This document shows, in pieces, positions 24,018-32,312 of a stretch of DNA of 64,000 nt. Position numbers and translations under genes: made by a program. The stretch's first letter is position 1. The number at the start of each line of letters is the position of its first letter. The stretch lies in assembly GCA_003635195.1 (NCBI GenBank), contig PYIY01000068.1, forward strand, positions 1 through 64,000, written 5' to 3'. This stretch comes from Candidatus Poribacteria bacterium. GTDB lineage: Bacteria; Poribacteria; WGA-4E; WGA-3G. The notes beneath the pieces were generated by a model. It saw only the letters and a program-made list of their open reading frames with translations, did no database searches and had not been told where the DNA came from.

Positions 24018-24791
24018 ATGCTCACTCGTAAGCAGAAGTTAGACTTTTATGAAAATGGTTATATCTCTATTCCTGGTGTTGTACCAAAACTGATGGTAGA
24101 TGCCGCGCGAAAGGCGATAAATCACTCTATCGGCGCGGTCGGTATGCACGAGAGCAACTTAGAAAAGTTTCGGGCACAGTCCTATTGCAACGAGATACGC
24201 GAAGCCCCCGAACTCGTTGGTCTTTTCAACAAGACTCCTATCCGTCAAATTGCTGAATCATTGATGGGCGAAGGGAATGTCCAGACACCTGGATCGGCAC
24301 AGATCGCACTCCGCTTTCCGGGGCCGTTGCACACGGATCCGAACGAACCGCGTGGGCATCTTGATGGGTTAGGTAGCGGCACCAATGGCATGGCAAAAGG
24401 TATTTACCGGCGTGGGTTTACTGCGCTTGCTGTTGTCTACCTTGCGGATGTACCGGAGCCGTACAGCGGCAATTTCACTGTTTGGCCGAAATCACACAGT
24501 TTCTTCGCCGATTATTTTAAAAAGGAAGGGCATGAGATATTAGCAAATGGGATGCCGCGACCAGAATTACCTGAAGGCCCCAAACAGATTGTAGGTAAGG
24601 CAGGCGATGTCGTCTTGACACATCATCAAATCGTTCATTCTGCGGCACCGAACGCTGCGGCTGATATCCGTTACGCTGCGATTTTCCGACTGCGCCATGT
24701 GGATTGTGCCGAAAATGGTTACGATGCCTATACGGATATATGGAAAGAGTGGCCTGGCATTCAAGAGGCGGTTACACCAACGGAGTCTTAG
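24018..24791 (+). CDS. Phytanoyl-CoA dioxygenase (PhyH)-family Fe(II)/2-oxoglutarate oxygenase 1
   Basis: 257 residues, usual PhyH length. 'FYENGYISIPGVVP' is the standard opening of the family. The iron ligands can be placed as His-x-Asp in 'LHTDPNEPRG' (about residue 104) and the distal His in 'HHQIVHSAAPN', with the 2-oxoglutarate-binding Arg in 'DIRYAAIFRL'. 'GNFTVWPKSHSFF' is the usual strand before the distal His. The family hydroxylates diverse small molecules using O2 and 2-oxoglutarate; the substrate here cannot be predicted. The start follows TAGGAG at good spacing. It is the first of four PhyH genes within 8 kb. Confidence 0.85.
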   Translation: MLTRKQKLDFYENGYISIPGVVPKLMVDAARKAINHSIGAVGMHESNLEKFRAQSYCNEIREAPELVGLFNKTPIRQIAESLMGEGNVQTPGSAQIALRFPGPLHTDPNEPRGHLDGLGSGTNGMAKGIYRRGFTALAVVYLADVPEPYSGNFTVWPKSHSFFADYFKKEGHEILANGMPRPELPEGPKQIVGKAGDVVLTHHQIVHSAAPNAAADIRYAAIFRLRHVDCAENGYDAYTDIWKEWPGIQEAVTPTES

Positions 24792-24846
24792 AATATCAAG
24801 GGAAAAGGGACGGGTGCGCACGCTGGCACCACCCGTCTATTTCGTA

Positions 24847-25668
24847 TTACTCGGAACTTTTAATATCCCCCCAAGTTGTGGTCAGTTTGTCAGCCGGTTC
24901 AACAGCAAACGGATTTCCAGGGCCCTTGGCGAGGCGTTCAACCTCTTTCTCGGAAAGCGGACGATGGAACAGCAGGAACTCGTCAAGAAGTCCATTGAAT
25001 GCCCAGGTAGGTCCCACATTGGCATCAAACGCAGCCGCTTCTGAGCCAATCCCGATGAACCCGAAGCGTGCCTGCCCTGCACCAAAAACTTTGGCAGGTG
25101 CAGCTACTTTAGCATCTAATTTGCCATCAACGTATATCCGTTTCTCACTGCCATCGAAAGTTGCGACAAGGTGATGCCATTTGTCATCTGCAACATCGGT
25201 CTTCCCAAACCAATCGTGGCAGCACGGACAGCAGTTGTCAAAGGCAACGAAGGTTGTTCCGTTGTTCCCGCCCACGTCATCGCCGACAGCGAAACGAAAA
25301 AATTCACTCCGATCCCAAGAAGCGATCATGCCTCTCACGTCCGTTTTAACCCAAGCGGCAAGACTAATCTCCTCAATCGGGTCTTTGTACATGTGTTCCC
25401 GCACTGAGATATATTGGGCGGCGTTCCCAGGAAACTCCATACACTCTCCGACTTTGCCTTTCACAATTTTTAAATCATTGCCGTGTAGAAAACCATCATT
25501 TCCATTTCCAGACCCGTCTAAAACATCATCGCCTTTCAGTGTATCTTTATTAAAACTGTAGTAGATGATGAGTTCCTTATCGCTAATGCCTTGCGCATAA
25601 CTTGATATCACTACGCCTATAAACATTAGACTTAACACCAAAAACTTGAAAATATAATCAGTCTTCAT
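24847..25668 (-). CDS. Secreted LamG-domain protein
   Basis: 273 residues from the ATG at 25668, which follows a perfect AGGAGG (25674-25679); the longer frame to 25719 lacks a site. A signal peptide (about 1-26, 'FLVLSLMFIGVVISSYA') precedes a concanavalin-like LamG domain: 'ELIIYYSFNKDT', 'DGSGNGNDGFLHG', 'EISLAAWVKTD', 'WHHLVATFDGSEKRIYVDG' and 'GLLDEFLLFHRPLSEKEV'. Such domains bind glycans or act as adhesion modules outside the cell. It ends 'DKLTTTWGDIKSSE', close to the tail of the truncated gene at 1-489. It is convergent with the PhyH gene at 24018, with a 55-bp gap. Confidence 0.88.
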   Translation of the reverse strand: MKTDYIFKFLVLSLMFIGVVISSYAQGISDKELIIYYSFNKDTLKGDDVLDGSGNGNDGFLHGNDLKIVKGKVGECMEFPGNAAQYISVREHMYKDPIEEISLAAWVKTDVRGMIASWDRSEFFRFAVGDDVGGNNGTTFVAFDNCCPCCHDWFGKTDVADDKWHHLVATFDGSEKRIYVDGKLDAKVAAPAKVFGAGQARFGFIGIGSEAAAFDANVGPTWAFNGLLDEFLLFHRPLSEKEVERLAKGPGNPFAVEPADKLTTTWGDIKSSE

Positions 25669-26008
25669 CAAGAGCCTCCTTTTGCAGAATATAACCCAAA
25701 TTTTAAACATGTTAATCACTTGGAAGTTTGCTTACAATCCGCCAATCCATGAGCAGTCTTTTTTACCGTTCTATCCTACCACAGACTAAGACACTAAATG
25801 AGATGTCTCACGGATTTAACTAAGGCGTTGGTGTTGGAATGCGGAACGCGATTCCTCACTAAAATATATAAGAATTGTCAGAAAAAAGCAACAACTATTT
25901 TTCATGTGTGAATATCTTGTCAAAAGTTTAGGTTGGATGGGTAAAAGTCAGGACAGATTTTCAGGGTGAGAGATGTCTATTAGGACTGCCCGAAAGGTTA
26001 CACCGCGT
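25669..26008. other. Intergenic region, 340 bp, with one hairpin
   Basis: Holds the ribosome-binding site of the LamG gene and a hairpin at 25836-25855 (GGAAT-GCG, loop GAA, CGC-g-ATTCC with one bulged G) with no T-tract. Otherwise I see no gene or RNA here. Confidence 0.5.
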
Positions 26009-26521
26009 TTAGAAGTCATCTGTTAGGAATTTTTCCAGATAGAATACATCGCAGAATTTGCCTTCAAGTTTCACATGTTTTTTGGCGATGCCGATTTTTT
26101 GAAAACCGAGATTACCATAAAACCGCAGGGCTCGCGTGTTATCTGCTATCACCTGAATCGCGATCTTTTTGAAGTTTTTCGCGTGGGCAAACCTGAAAGA
26201 TGTCTCTGCAAGCAACCGTCCAACCTGACGTCCGCGAAAGTTTGCACGTATCCACGTTCCGATTGTCGCTACATGCTGCATCGAATCGGTATAGTGTGCC
26301 AAGGCATCTGGTTCAATAACCTGAATACCAACAATCTCGTTTTCTACCTCAGCGACGAACAAGGCACTACGGTCACATAACCCTGCTATGAAGGCGCGCT
26401 CCTCTTCTTCTGTAAAGGGGTTGGTTAACGCCGTGTATTTCCCTTCCAGAATAACCGAGTTAATCACCGACGCAACGGCTTTCGCGTCATCTGGTATCGC
26501 TTTTCTAATGATGGGTTCCAT
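26009..26521 (-). CDS. GNAT-family N-acetyltransferase
   Basis: 170 residues, the usual length of a single GNAT domain. 'PIIRKAIPDDAKAVASVIN' is the first strand and helix, 'ALFVAEVENEIVGIQVI' strands 2-4, and 'TWIRANFRGRQVGRLL' contains the acetyl-CoA pyrophosphate loop (Q/R-x-x-G-x-G/A-like, here RGRQVG). 'FKKIAIQVIADNTRALRFYGNLGF' is the late motif typical of RimI/PhnO-type enzymes. It transfers an acetyl group to an amine; the substrate is unknown. It shares direction with the PhyH gene at 26601; a short REP-like palindrome separates them. Confidence 0.88.
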   Translation of the reverse strand: MEPIIRKAIPDDAKAVASVINSVILEGKYTALTNPFTEEEERAFIAGLCDRSALFVAEVENEIVGIQVIEPDALAHYTDSMQHVATIGTWIRANFRGRQVGRLLAETSFRFAHAKNFKKIAIQVIADNTRALRFYGNLGFQKIGIAKKHVKLEGKFCDVFYLEKFLTDDF

Positions 26522-26570
26522 ATTTTTTAATGTTGTGTTCTATCCATTTAAAGTTTGTATTTCACATATC

Positions 26571-26585
26571 GCGAGCACAGCTCGC
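26571..26585. repeat. REP-like palindrome
   Basis: GCGAGC-ACA-GCTCGC followed by TCCTAC, between the GNAT and PhyH genes. The form resembles intergenic REP elements of many genomes. No second copy was recognised in this window. Confidence 0.4.
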
Positions 26586-26600
26586 TCCTACGGTTTAAGT

Positions 26601-27437
26601 TTAAGAATATCCGCCCACACCCAGTAGCATCCGTTCTTCCAAATCGGCATTTTCAAGAAAAGCGTGGGTTAAACCGTCTTCGGGTTGGGCACCGCCGTGT
26701 GGGGATTTTCGGAGCCATGTGGGTGTATAACTGAGGATTAGCATTCTCCGTTTGGCGTTTAGTGTTGGTAAACCTCGGTGCCAGAGATTGCCATGGATGA
26801 GGACACCACCACCGGCTTTCACCCGCAGTTCGACTTCACCTTCTACAGATTCATGGACAGTCGGTGATGCTTTGTCTAACCAGTCGTGGGAACCCGGGAC
26901 AACGGCGACTGCGCCTGTGTCTTCGTTCAAATCGTCAAGATAGATGAGACAATCAATACAGTGTGGGCGCGAGAACCACGGCGGAATTGGTTTCGGAATC
27001 ACGCGCAGGTGTTGGTGCCACGGCGTTTGTTGCTCCCGACCATCACCCGGATAAGTGATGCGTGCGCTCAAACCGCGCAGCCGGACGAGCGGTCCCATCA
27101 TCGCTCGTGCGATTGACAGGGTCGGTTGAAATTTCAAGAGCTCAAGAAAGACTTCATCTTTGTCCATAAGGTGGCGCGGAATAAAGCCCCAACCTGTTTT
27201 GCCAGCCATGGCACTATCGCGTTTTTCCGATTCCCGTTCTTCCAGTCGATCAAGCGCATCGCGCAATTTTTGGAGGGCCCCGCCTTGGAAAAGCCCTTCT
27301 CGGATGAGATAACCGGTCTCGGCAAACGTTTGTAGCTCTTCGAGAGTGGCATGCACATCCACTTCCCAATGCTCTCCCGTCTCTCCAGACGGATCGAATC
27401 TGTTCATCATTTCATAGTGAAGTTTATGGCGCTCCAT
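26601..27437 (-). CDS. PhyH-family oxygenase 2 with a non-canonical His-x-His motif
   Basis: 278 residues from the ATG at 27437, preceded by GAGGGA; the longer frame to 27485 lacks a site. PhyH features: 'FAETGYLIREGLF' near the N-terminus, 'CLIYLDDLNEDTGAVAVVPG' and the distal His in 'IHGNLWHRGLPTLN' with Arg in 'RRMLILSYTP'. At the place of the His-x-Asp iron motif the sequence reads 'PWHQHLRVIP', so the carboxylate ligand appears replaced by His. That could mean an altered metal site (three His) or loss of the usual activity. The neighbour order PhyH, Nudix, SDR, PhyH on one strand suggests a shared accessory pathway. Confidence 0.8.
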   Translation of the reverse strand: MERHKLHYEMMNRFDPSGETGEHWEVDVHATLEELQTFAETGYLIREGLFQGGALQKLRDALDRLEERESEKRDSAMAGKTGWGFIPRHLMDKDEVFLELLKFQPTLSIARAMMGPLVRLRGLSARITYPGDGREQQTPWHQHLRVIPKPIPPWFSRPHCIDCLIYLDDLNEDTGAVAVVPGSHDWLDKASPTVHESVEGEVELRVKAGGGVLIHGNLWHRGLPTLNAKRRMLILSYTPTWLRKSPHGGAQPEDGLTHAFLENADLEERMLLGVGGYS

Positions 27438-27552
27438 AGTTCCCTCAATTGATTTTAAACAATAGATATTACATTTCCAGCGCAACGATGATTTTCACAC
27501 ACGATAGGAAAATATCTTTCCGGTTCAGTGTTGATATCGGTGTCGGATATGA

Positions 27553-27948
27553 TCAGTTGTCTTCAAGACTGGTGAACAATTCGCGGTATACAGGTAAGGC
27601 GAGCTCCAATTCTAACGCTTCATTGATCCCAAACCATCCGATCATTGAGTGCTCTTCTGGCTGCAGACTCTCTGGTTCACCTTTCCAATTCGTTACGACA
27701 AATACATGGTAGGTGTGGTCGTTGTTGGAATCAAGCAGGGTTGAGATGTGTTCAAACTGAATTGGTGTAACACCGATTTCTTCTTGTAATTCCCTGATGA
27801 GGGTCTGTGTCAGTGTTTCACCACTTTCGCAGTGTCCACCAATCATATCCCAGACATTCGGATAAGAAGTCCGGTATTTAGTCCTTTTGCCCAACAGAAT
27901 TTTCCCATTCCTGAACAAGATTCCGAGCGCGCAAACTTTTAATTCCAC
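27553..27948 (-). CDS. Nudix hydrolase
   Basis: 131 residues from a GTG at 27948 preceded by AAAGGAC; the longer frame to 28038 adds a basic, unconserved stretch. The Nudix box is complete: G38 to V60, 'GHCESGETLTQTLIRELQEE' then IGV, matching G-x5-E-x7-R-E-U-x-E-E-x-G-U. 'VWDMIGGH' precedes it as in MutT-type proteins. Nudix enzymes hydrolyse nucleoside diphosphates linked to another moiety; the substrate cannot be deduced. The length is that of a minimal MutT-like enzyme. It is co-directional with the PhyH gene downstream and the SDR gene upstream. Confidence 0.9.
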   Translation of the reverse strand: MELKVCALGILFRNGKILLGKRTKYRTSYPNVWDMIGGHCESGETLTQTLIRELQEEIGVTPIQFEHISTLLDSNNDHTYHVFVVTNWKGEPESLQPEEHSMIGWFGINEALELELALPVYRELFTSLEDN

Positions 27949-28053
27949 GGTTTGTCCTTTTCCTGTTTTTCTAAGCGATCCAGGGACTCTCTTGGTTTTT
28001 GAAGTTCTTCGGCCTGAAAGAGTCCTTATCCACCTCAATAGGGAGCAAAATTA

Positions 28054-28812
28054 TCAAATTGTGGGCATTACGTTCCCACCACACACCGGAATGTAAGCAC
28101 CCGTGATATAACTCGCCAGATCCGATGCGAGAAAAAGCACTGCATTGGCGATTTCTTGGGCGGTGCCTCGGCGTTGCATCGGTACTTTGCTCCAATAATG
28201 TTCGTCCGATTCACTCGCTGCGCTTTTTTCACTGATCGTCCATCCTGGGGCAACTTGGTTAACAGTAATGCCGTGTACCCCGACCTCTTTAGCGAGGACC
28301 CGTAACATTCCGTCCATGCCGCGCTTTCCTGAGGTGTAGGCACTCTGTCCGGCAAAGTTTTGCATTGAGCATTCCGTATTAATACTGATGACGCGTCCCC
28401 ATTCGGCTTCAATCATCGCGGGAACGAACGCTTGCGCCATATATACGTTGTGCAGAACACAAGATTGGAACTGGCTTTCGTAGTCTTCAGGCGACTGTTC
28501 TAAGACAGATGTCCAATTGTACTGAATGACGGCATTGTTGACGATGATATCGGCTGCACCGAGTGTGTTTACCACCGCATCACGCATGGCGTTTATTGCG
28601 TCTTGATTCGTAACATCCGCCTGTACAATGGTTGCTTGAACACCCTTAGCAGTGATTTCGTCTTCCAAGAGACGCGCTGTCTCCTGATCTCGGTGGTAGC
28701 AGATTGCGATATCCGCCCCCGCTTCCGCCAGCGTCCGGACCATAACGCGCCCTAACGCGCCAGAACCACCTGTAACGACTGCCACTTTATTGCTAAGATC
28801 AATTGGAATCAT
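28054..28812 (-). CDS. Short-chain dehydrogenase/reductase (SDR)
   Basis: 252 residues, classical SDR length. The NAD(P)-binding 'TGGSGALGR' lies near residue 15, 'NNAVIQ' replaces the usual NNAG, and the catalytic Ser (near 'ISINTECS'), Tyr and Lys ('YTSGKRG') are all present. 'VNQVAPGWTISE' is the typical segment after the active site. It acts as an NAD(P)-dependent oxidoreductase similar to FabG-type 3-oxoacyl or sugar-alcohol enzymes; the substrate is unknown. It lies 18 bp from the PhyH gene upstream on the same strand, so the two are probably co-transcribed. Confidence 0.9.
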   Translation of the reverse strand: MIPIDLSNKVAVVTGGSGALGRVMVRTLAEAGADIAICYHRDQETARLLEDEITAKGVQATIVQADVTNQDAINAMRDAVVNTLGAADIIVNNAVIQYNWTSVLEQSPEDYESQFQSCVLHNVYMAQAFVPAMIEAEWGRVISINTECSMQNFAGQSAYTSGKRGMDGMLRVLAKEVGVHGITVNQVAPGWTISEKSAASESDEHYWSKVPMQRRGTAQEIANAVLFLASDLASYITGAYIPVCGGNVMPTI

Positions 28813-28830
28813 ATTTCCCTCTATAGGTGA

Positions 28831-29616
28831 TCACTGTAAAAAGTGGGTAGGAATACGGGACATCGGATAGTTCGCGTCCTCGTCGCGATTGGCAATAATT
28901 TCGGGGATTTCGCGATCCCAATAGTCGGGTACTGTATTCGGACGGCTGTGCCATGCAAGAATCAGAGTTCGCCGAATATCGGTAAGGTTTTTGTGGGCAG
29001 AATGCAAGATACGTGCATCTGCTATTACCAGTGAACCTGCTTTTGCACAGACATCTACCTGATCGGGATGATCACTGAACATGATCGGATGGTCTTCATC
29101 AATGAACCGCGCGCCTTGTTCATGTGCTGGCACTAATATGTCGTGTAAATCAATGCGCTTGCGATGGGTGCCGGGAATAACCTTTAAACAGCCATTTTCT
29201 CGGTTTGTATCGGTGAGATAATAGTTGAGAAAAATCGTTTGGGGCCACGGGGCACAGCTGAGTGGATCGTTCCAACGCATCCAATCTTGATGCCAATAGA
29301 GTGGGGGTCCCCCGGATTCCTTCGTCAGGATAATGATCCCGCCAGATGTTACAAAATCTCCGAACCCAATCTGCTCCAGTGCATCCCGTGAGGGCTGCCA
29401 CTCCAACAATTTTTGAATGTAAGGGTTATCTTCACCGCGGACGTTGACGTGCTGTCCTTGATAAACGACATCGTCGGGTTCCACATGTCCTGCGATCAGC
29501 CGTTCCGATTCATCGTGGAGTTCCTGCAAAAACTCTTCGCTCAGAACATCGTCAACAACGCAGAAACCTTCTTCAATCATCTGCTCTCGTTTTTGTAGCG
29601 CGACTTCAGGTGTCAT
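28831..29616 (-). CDS. PhyH-family Fe(II)/2-oxoglutarate oxygenase 3
   Basis: 261 residues from the ATG at 29616, which follows AAGGAGA. Canonical PhyH: 'EEGFCVVDDVLSEEFLQ' at the start, iron-binding 'LYWHQDWMRW', 'NENGCLKVIPGTH'-like strand ('NRENGCLKVIPGTHRK'), distal His in 'ADARILHSAHKN' and Arg in 'RRTLILAWHS'. It is an O2- and 2-oxoglutarate-dependent hydroxylase of unknown substrate. It is the first gene of a likely PhyH-SDR transcript. The upstream 200 bp to the divergent MNT-HEPN gene must hold both promoters. Confidence 0.88.
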   Translation of the reverse strand: MTPEVALQKREQMIEEGFCVVDDVLSEEFLQELHDESERLIAGHVEPDDVVYQGQHVNVRGEDNPYIQKLLEWQPSRDALEQIGFGDFVTSGGIIILTKESGGPPLYWHQDWMRWNDPLSCAPWPQTIFLNYYLTDTNRENGCLKVIPGTHRKRIDLHDILVPAHEQGARFIDEDHPIMFSDHPDQVDVCAKAGSLVIADARILHSAHKNLTDIRRTLILAWHSRPNTVPDYWDREIPEIIANRDEDANYPMSRIPTHFLQ

Positions 29617-29816
29617 TATCTTCTCCTTTGTTGTAAATATCGTCATGAAACTAATTCTCATAGATTGCAGCTAAAAGCCTATCTTAATTCTATAGGAATT
29701 CGCGGGAGAAAACAACAATTTTTTCCGATTACCATCCGATTATACTTGCCTTAGCAATAAACATTGATTTCCTTTATATCTTATGTTATACTTTGGATAA
29801 GATAGGAGGCAAACAG

Positions 29817-30569
29817 ATGATTTCTCGAAAGGACATTCAGGCGACTTGTGATGATATCGTTCGCGAATTTTCGCCACTGCAGATTATTCTTTTTGGATCC
29901 TACGCTTATGGCGCACCGACAGAGGATTCAGATGTTGATTTACTCGTCATCATGGACATTCCAGAATCCGAGACAAGTCGCCAAGCTGGGGAGATTCTCC
30001 AACGCATCCCGCGCCGTTTCAGTATGGATTTGCTTGTGCGTTCACCTGAAGAAATCGCCTATCGTATTTCTCACAATGACTGGTTTCTGCGCGAAATCAC
30101 CGAAAAGGGTGATGTGCTCTATAAGTCTATCAATTTCTTGCCGAAGCTGTTGAAAAAGGAAAAAGGTCTTATGAATCCGTTGATACAGGAGTGGGCACAG
30201 AAAGCAGAACGTGATTACGCCGCAATAGCGTTACATCAACAGGCAGAAGATCCTGACTTTGATATGATCTGCTTTCATGCCCAACAGTGTATAGAGAAAT
30301 ATTTAAAGGCTTGGCTCCAAAGGGCAGACATTCCACTCCTGAGGTCGCATGACTTATTGGTATTGTTGGATCTGATCGTTCCGACGATTCCAAGTTGGCG
30401 CGCTTGGCAACCAGATTTTTTGGTGATTGCTCCCTATGCCGTAGAATTTCGCTATCCAGGAAAGTCAGCAACTGCCGAGAAGGCACAGCATGCAACACGT
30501 ATTTGTAGTGAGGTGCGTCAAGCAATGCAAGCAGAACTGAAACTCCCTCAAAACCAGTCAGAAAGGTAG
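29817..30569 (+). CDS. Single-chain MNT nucleotidyltransferase-HEPN protein
   Basis: 250 residues from the ATG at 29817 (AGGAGG at 29804-29809; the ATG at 29793 overlaps that site). Residues 1-105 are a minimal nucleotidyltransferase (MNT) with the G27-S28-x10-D39-x-D41 motif ('LFGSYAYGAPTEDSDVD'). Residues about 120-245 are a HEPN domain of COG2250 type ('KAERDYAAIALHQQ', 'CFHAQQCIEKYLKAWL', 'RSHDLLVLL'). MNT and HEPN usually form two-gene toxin-antitoxin pairs in which MNT modifies or neutralises the HEPN RNase; here they are one polypeptide. Function as a self-contained regulator or defence element is inference. It lies 8 bp before the next PhyH gene. Confidence 0.85.
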   Translation: MISRKDIQATCDDIVREFSPLQIILFGSYAYGAPTEDSDVDLLVIMDIPESETSRQAGEILQRIPRRFSMDLLVRSPEEIAYRISHNDWFLREITEKGDVLYKSINFLPKLLKKEKGLMNPLIQEWAQKAERDYAAIALHQQAEDPDFDMICFHAQQCIEKYLKAWLQRADIPLLRSHDLLVLLDLIVPTIPSWRAWQPDFLVIAPYAVEFRYPGKSATAEKAQHATRICSEVRQAMQAELKLPQNQSER

Positions 30570-30577
30570 GTTTAGGA

Positions 30578-31399
30578 ATGGAAACTATAGGAAAAACAGT
30601 AAATATCCCTGTTCTTGAGATTTCCGATCAGGAACGCGCGGAAGGCAAACCTACGCCGGAAAGTGTCGATGCGGGTGCGCGCCTCTTACGTGAGGCAGGA
30701 TTGGTGGTCATTGAAAGCGTCCTCCCGCGCGACTGGATAGAAGAACTCAACATTGCTATGGAAAGCGTACTTCAGACGCAAGAGGAGAGACAAAACGGCG
30801 AAAACCCGATGCTCACAATGCCGTTCATGGATCCACGCATTATTGATAACCCCTTCGCGATGCCGATCCTGAAAGCAGCAATGGGTGAGAAAATCTTTGC
30901 GTATCTGCCCTATGGCTGTAACTCAACCCGTCCGGGTAACGAGATCCAGTGGATTCATCGAGATTCAGGACAACTTTTCCCTGAACTGCCGTTCGCGCTT
31001 CCGGTCACTACGATTGTCGTTAACGTTCCACTCGTTGATTTCACAGTGGAAAACGGGGCAACTGAGGTATGGCCGGGTTCGCACCTCATCGTTGATGACG
31101 AGGCAGTCCGTAATACACCGTACAACGTCTGTGAGGAAGAACGCGCCGCAAATTACCCGTCATTCCAGTTAGAGATGCCCGCGGGTTCGGTTGTTGTTCG
31201 CGATATGCGGTGCTGGCACCGGGCGATGCCGAATCGGACGGAATCTACTGTTAGACACATGCTCGCCCTGGTTTATTTCCGACGGCTGCATCACTCCCCT
31301 GATGCCCCCGGAATTTTTGGGGCACGCGTCCCCGAAGGGATATGGAACAACATGTCTGAAGCAGCACAAGAGGTCTATCGGTTCCAAACGCACGATTAG
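30578..31399 (+). CDS. PhyH-family Fe(II)/2-oxoglutarate oxygenase 4
   Basis: 273 residues. 'GARLLREAGLVVIESVLPR' is the opening motif of a PhyH-like subfamily. Iron ligands: 'IQWIHRDSGQL' (His-x-Asp) and 'RCWHRAMPN' (distal His), with Arg in 'TVRHMLALVYF'. 'NGATEVWPGSHLI' is the usual core strand. It starts 8 bp after the MNT-HEPN gene and is followed 20 bp later by a glycosidase-like gene, so the last two may serve one carbohydrate-related step (inference). Substrate unknown. Confidence 0.87.
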   Translation: METIGKTVNIPVLEISDQERAEGKPTPESVDAGARLLREAGLVVIESVLPRDWIEELNIAMESVLQTQEERQNGENPMLTMPFMDPRIIDNPFAMPILKAAMGEKIFAYLPYGCNSTRPGNEIQWIHRDSGQLFPELPFALPVTTIVVNVPLVDFTVENGATEVWPGSHLIVDDEAVRNTPYNVCEEERAANYPSFQLEMPAGSVVVRDMRCWHRAMPNRTESTVRHMLALVYFRRLHHSPDAPGIFGARVPEGIWNNMSEAAQEVYRFQTHD

Positions 31400-31419
31400 A
31401 GGCGCATAGAAAGGAAAAT

Positions 31420-32310
31420 ATGGAACGAACACTATTAATTCATCCTGAGATGCCTGAGCTTGACAGGGAACACGGTTTTTCTAATATCAATGGACCTTCA
31501 CTCGTTCGTGTGCCTGAATGGGTGGAGAACCCTTTGGCTAAATATTATCTCTACTTCGCACACCACCGAGGTGCTTATATCCGTTTGGCTTATGCCGATG
31601 CGATTGAAGGTCCCTATACCGTCTATCGTCCGGGCGCGCTCCATCGGGACAACACTGTATTCCGAGAGGGCGACCACATCGCTTCCCCGGATGTACATAT
31701 AGATGAAGAGAACCGCCGTTTCATCATGTATTTTCATGGGAGTTATGCGGGGCAGTCAACCTGTTGGGCAACCTCTACGGATGGCATAAACTACATCGCC
31801 TCGGATATACGGAATAAACAGATGGGACCCTATTATCGCGTTTTCTGGTGGGAGGGTTACCCGTATGCAACGTATCACGGCTGGTTAAGTCGGGGAGAAA
31901 CCCCTGAATGGACAACATCGTTCGTTCCACGAGACACGCCACTTTTTCACCGTAAATCGGCAAAAGACAATACCGGTTTTCCGCGGCATACGGCGAACCA
32001 CCTTGAAGGTGATACTTTGACCGTCTATTATTCACTGTATGCGGATAGTCCGGAACGTATCCGAAAGAGCACGGTTCAGTTGACGGACGATTGGAACGAT
32101 TGGCATCCGTCTGAACCGGTAGAGGTTATCGCGCCGAAATACGATTTCGAGGGAGTGGATTTACCGATTAAACCGTCAACAGGTGGGTTAGACCGGGAAC
32201 GGGTGCATGAACTTCGCGACCCGGCTATCTATTGTGAGGATGGAGGGACGTGGTTGCTCTATTCTGTGGCGGGTGAGCAAGGGATTGCCATAATGCAACT
32301 AACGGACTAA
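31420..32310 (+). CDS. Five-bladed propeller protein of glycoside hydrolase (GH43/GH130-like) type
   Basis: 296 residues, no signal peptide. Repeated blades with 'YLYFAHHRGAYIRLAYAD', 'GPYTVYRPG', 'IASPDVHIDEENRRFIMYFH', 'HTANHLEGDTLTVYYS' and 'ELRDPAIYCEDGGTWLLYSV' match the five-bladed beta-propeller fold of GH43/32/62/68/130 enzymes. 'SPDV' and 'RDPAI' stand where such enzymes carry catalytic or substrate-contact Asp residues. It probably hydrolyses or phosphorolyses a glycan in the cytoplasm; the exact family is not certain. AAGGAAA precedes the ATG. It converges with the DNA methyltransferase gene, with only 2 bp between the stops. Confidence 0.7.
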   Translation: MERTLLIHPEMPELDREHGFSNINGPSLVRVPEWVENPLAKYYLYFAHHRGAYIRLAYADAIEGPYTVYRPGALHRDNTVFREGDHIASPDVHIDEENRRFIMYFHGSYAGQSTCWATSTDGINYIASDIRNKQMGPYYRVFWWEGYPYATYHGWLSRGETPEWTTSFVPRDTPLFHRKSAKDNTGFPRHTANHLEGDTLTVYYSLYADSPERIRKSTVQLTDDWNDWHPSEPVEVIAPKYDFEGVDLPIKPSTGGLDRERVHELRDPAIYCEDGGTWLLYSVAGEQGIAIMQLTD

Positions 32311-32312
32311 TA

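Noticed and set aside
24704..25561. Several + strand frames over the LamG gene
   Set aside because: The minus-strand LamG gene has a signal peptide, perfect ribosome-binding site and domain motifs; the + frames have none.
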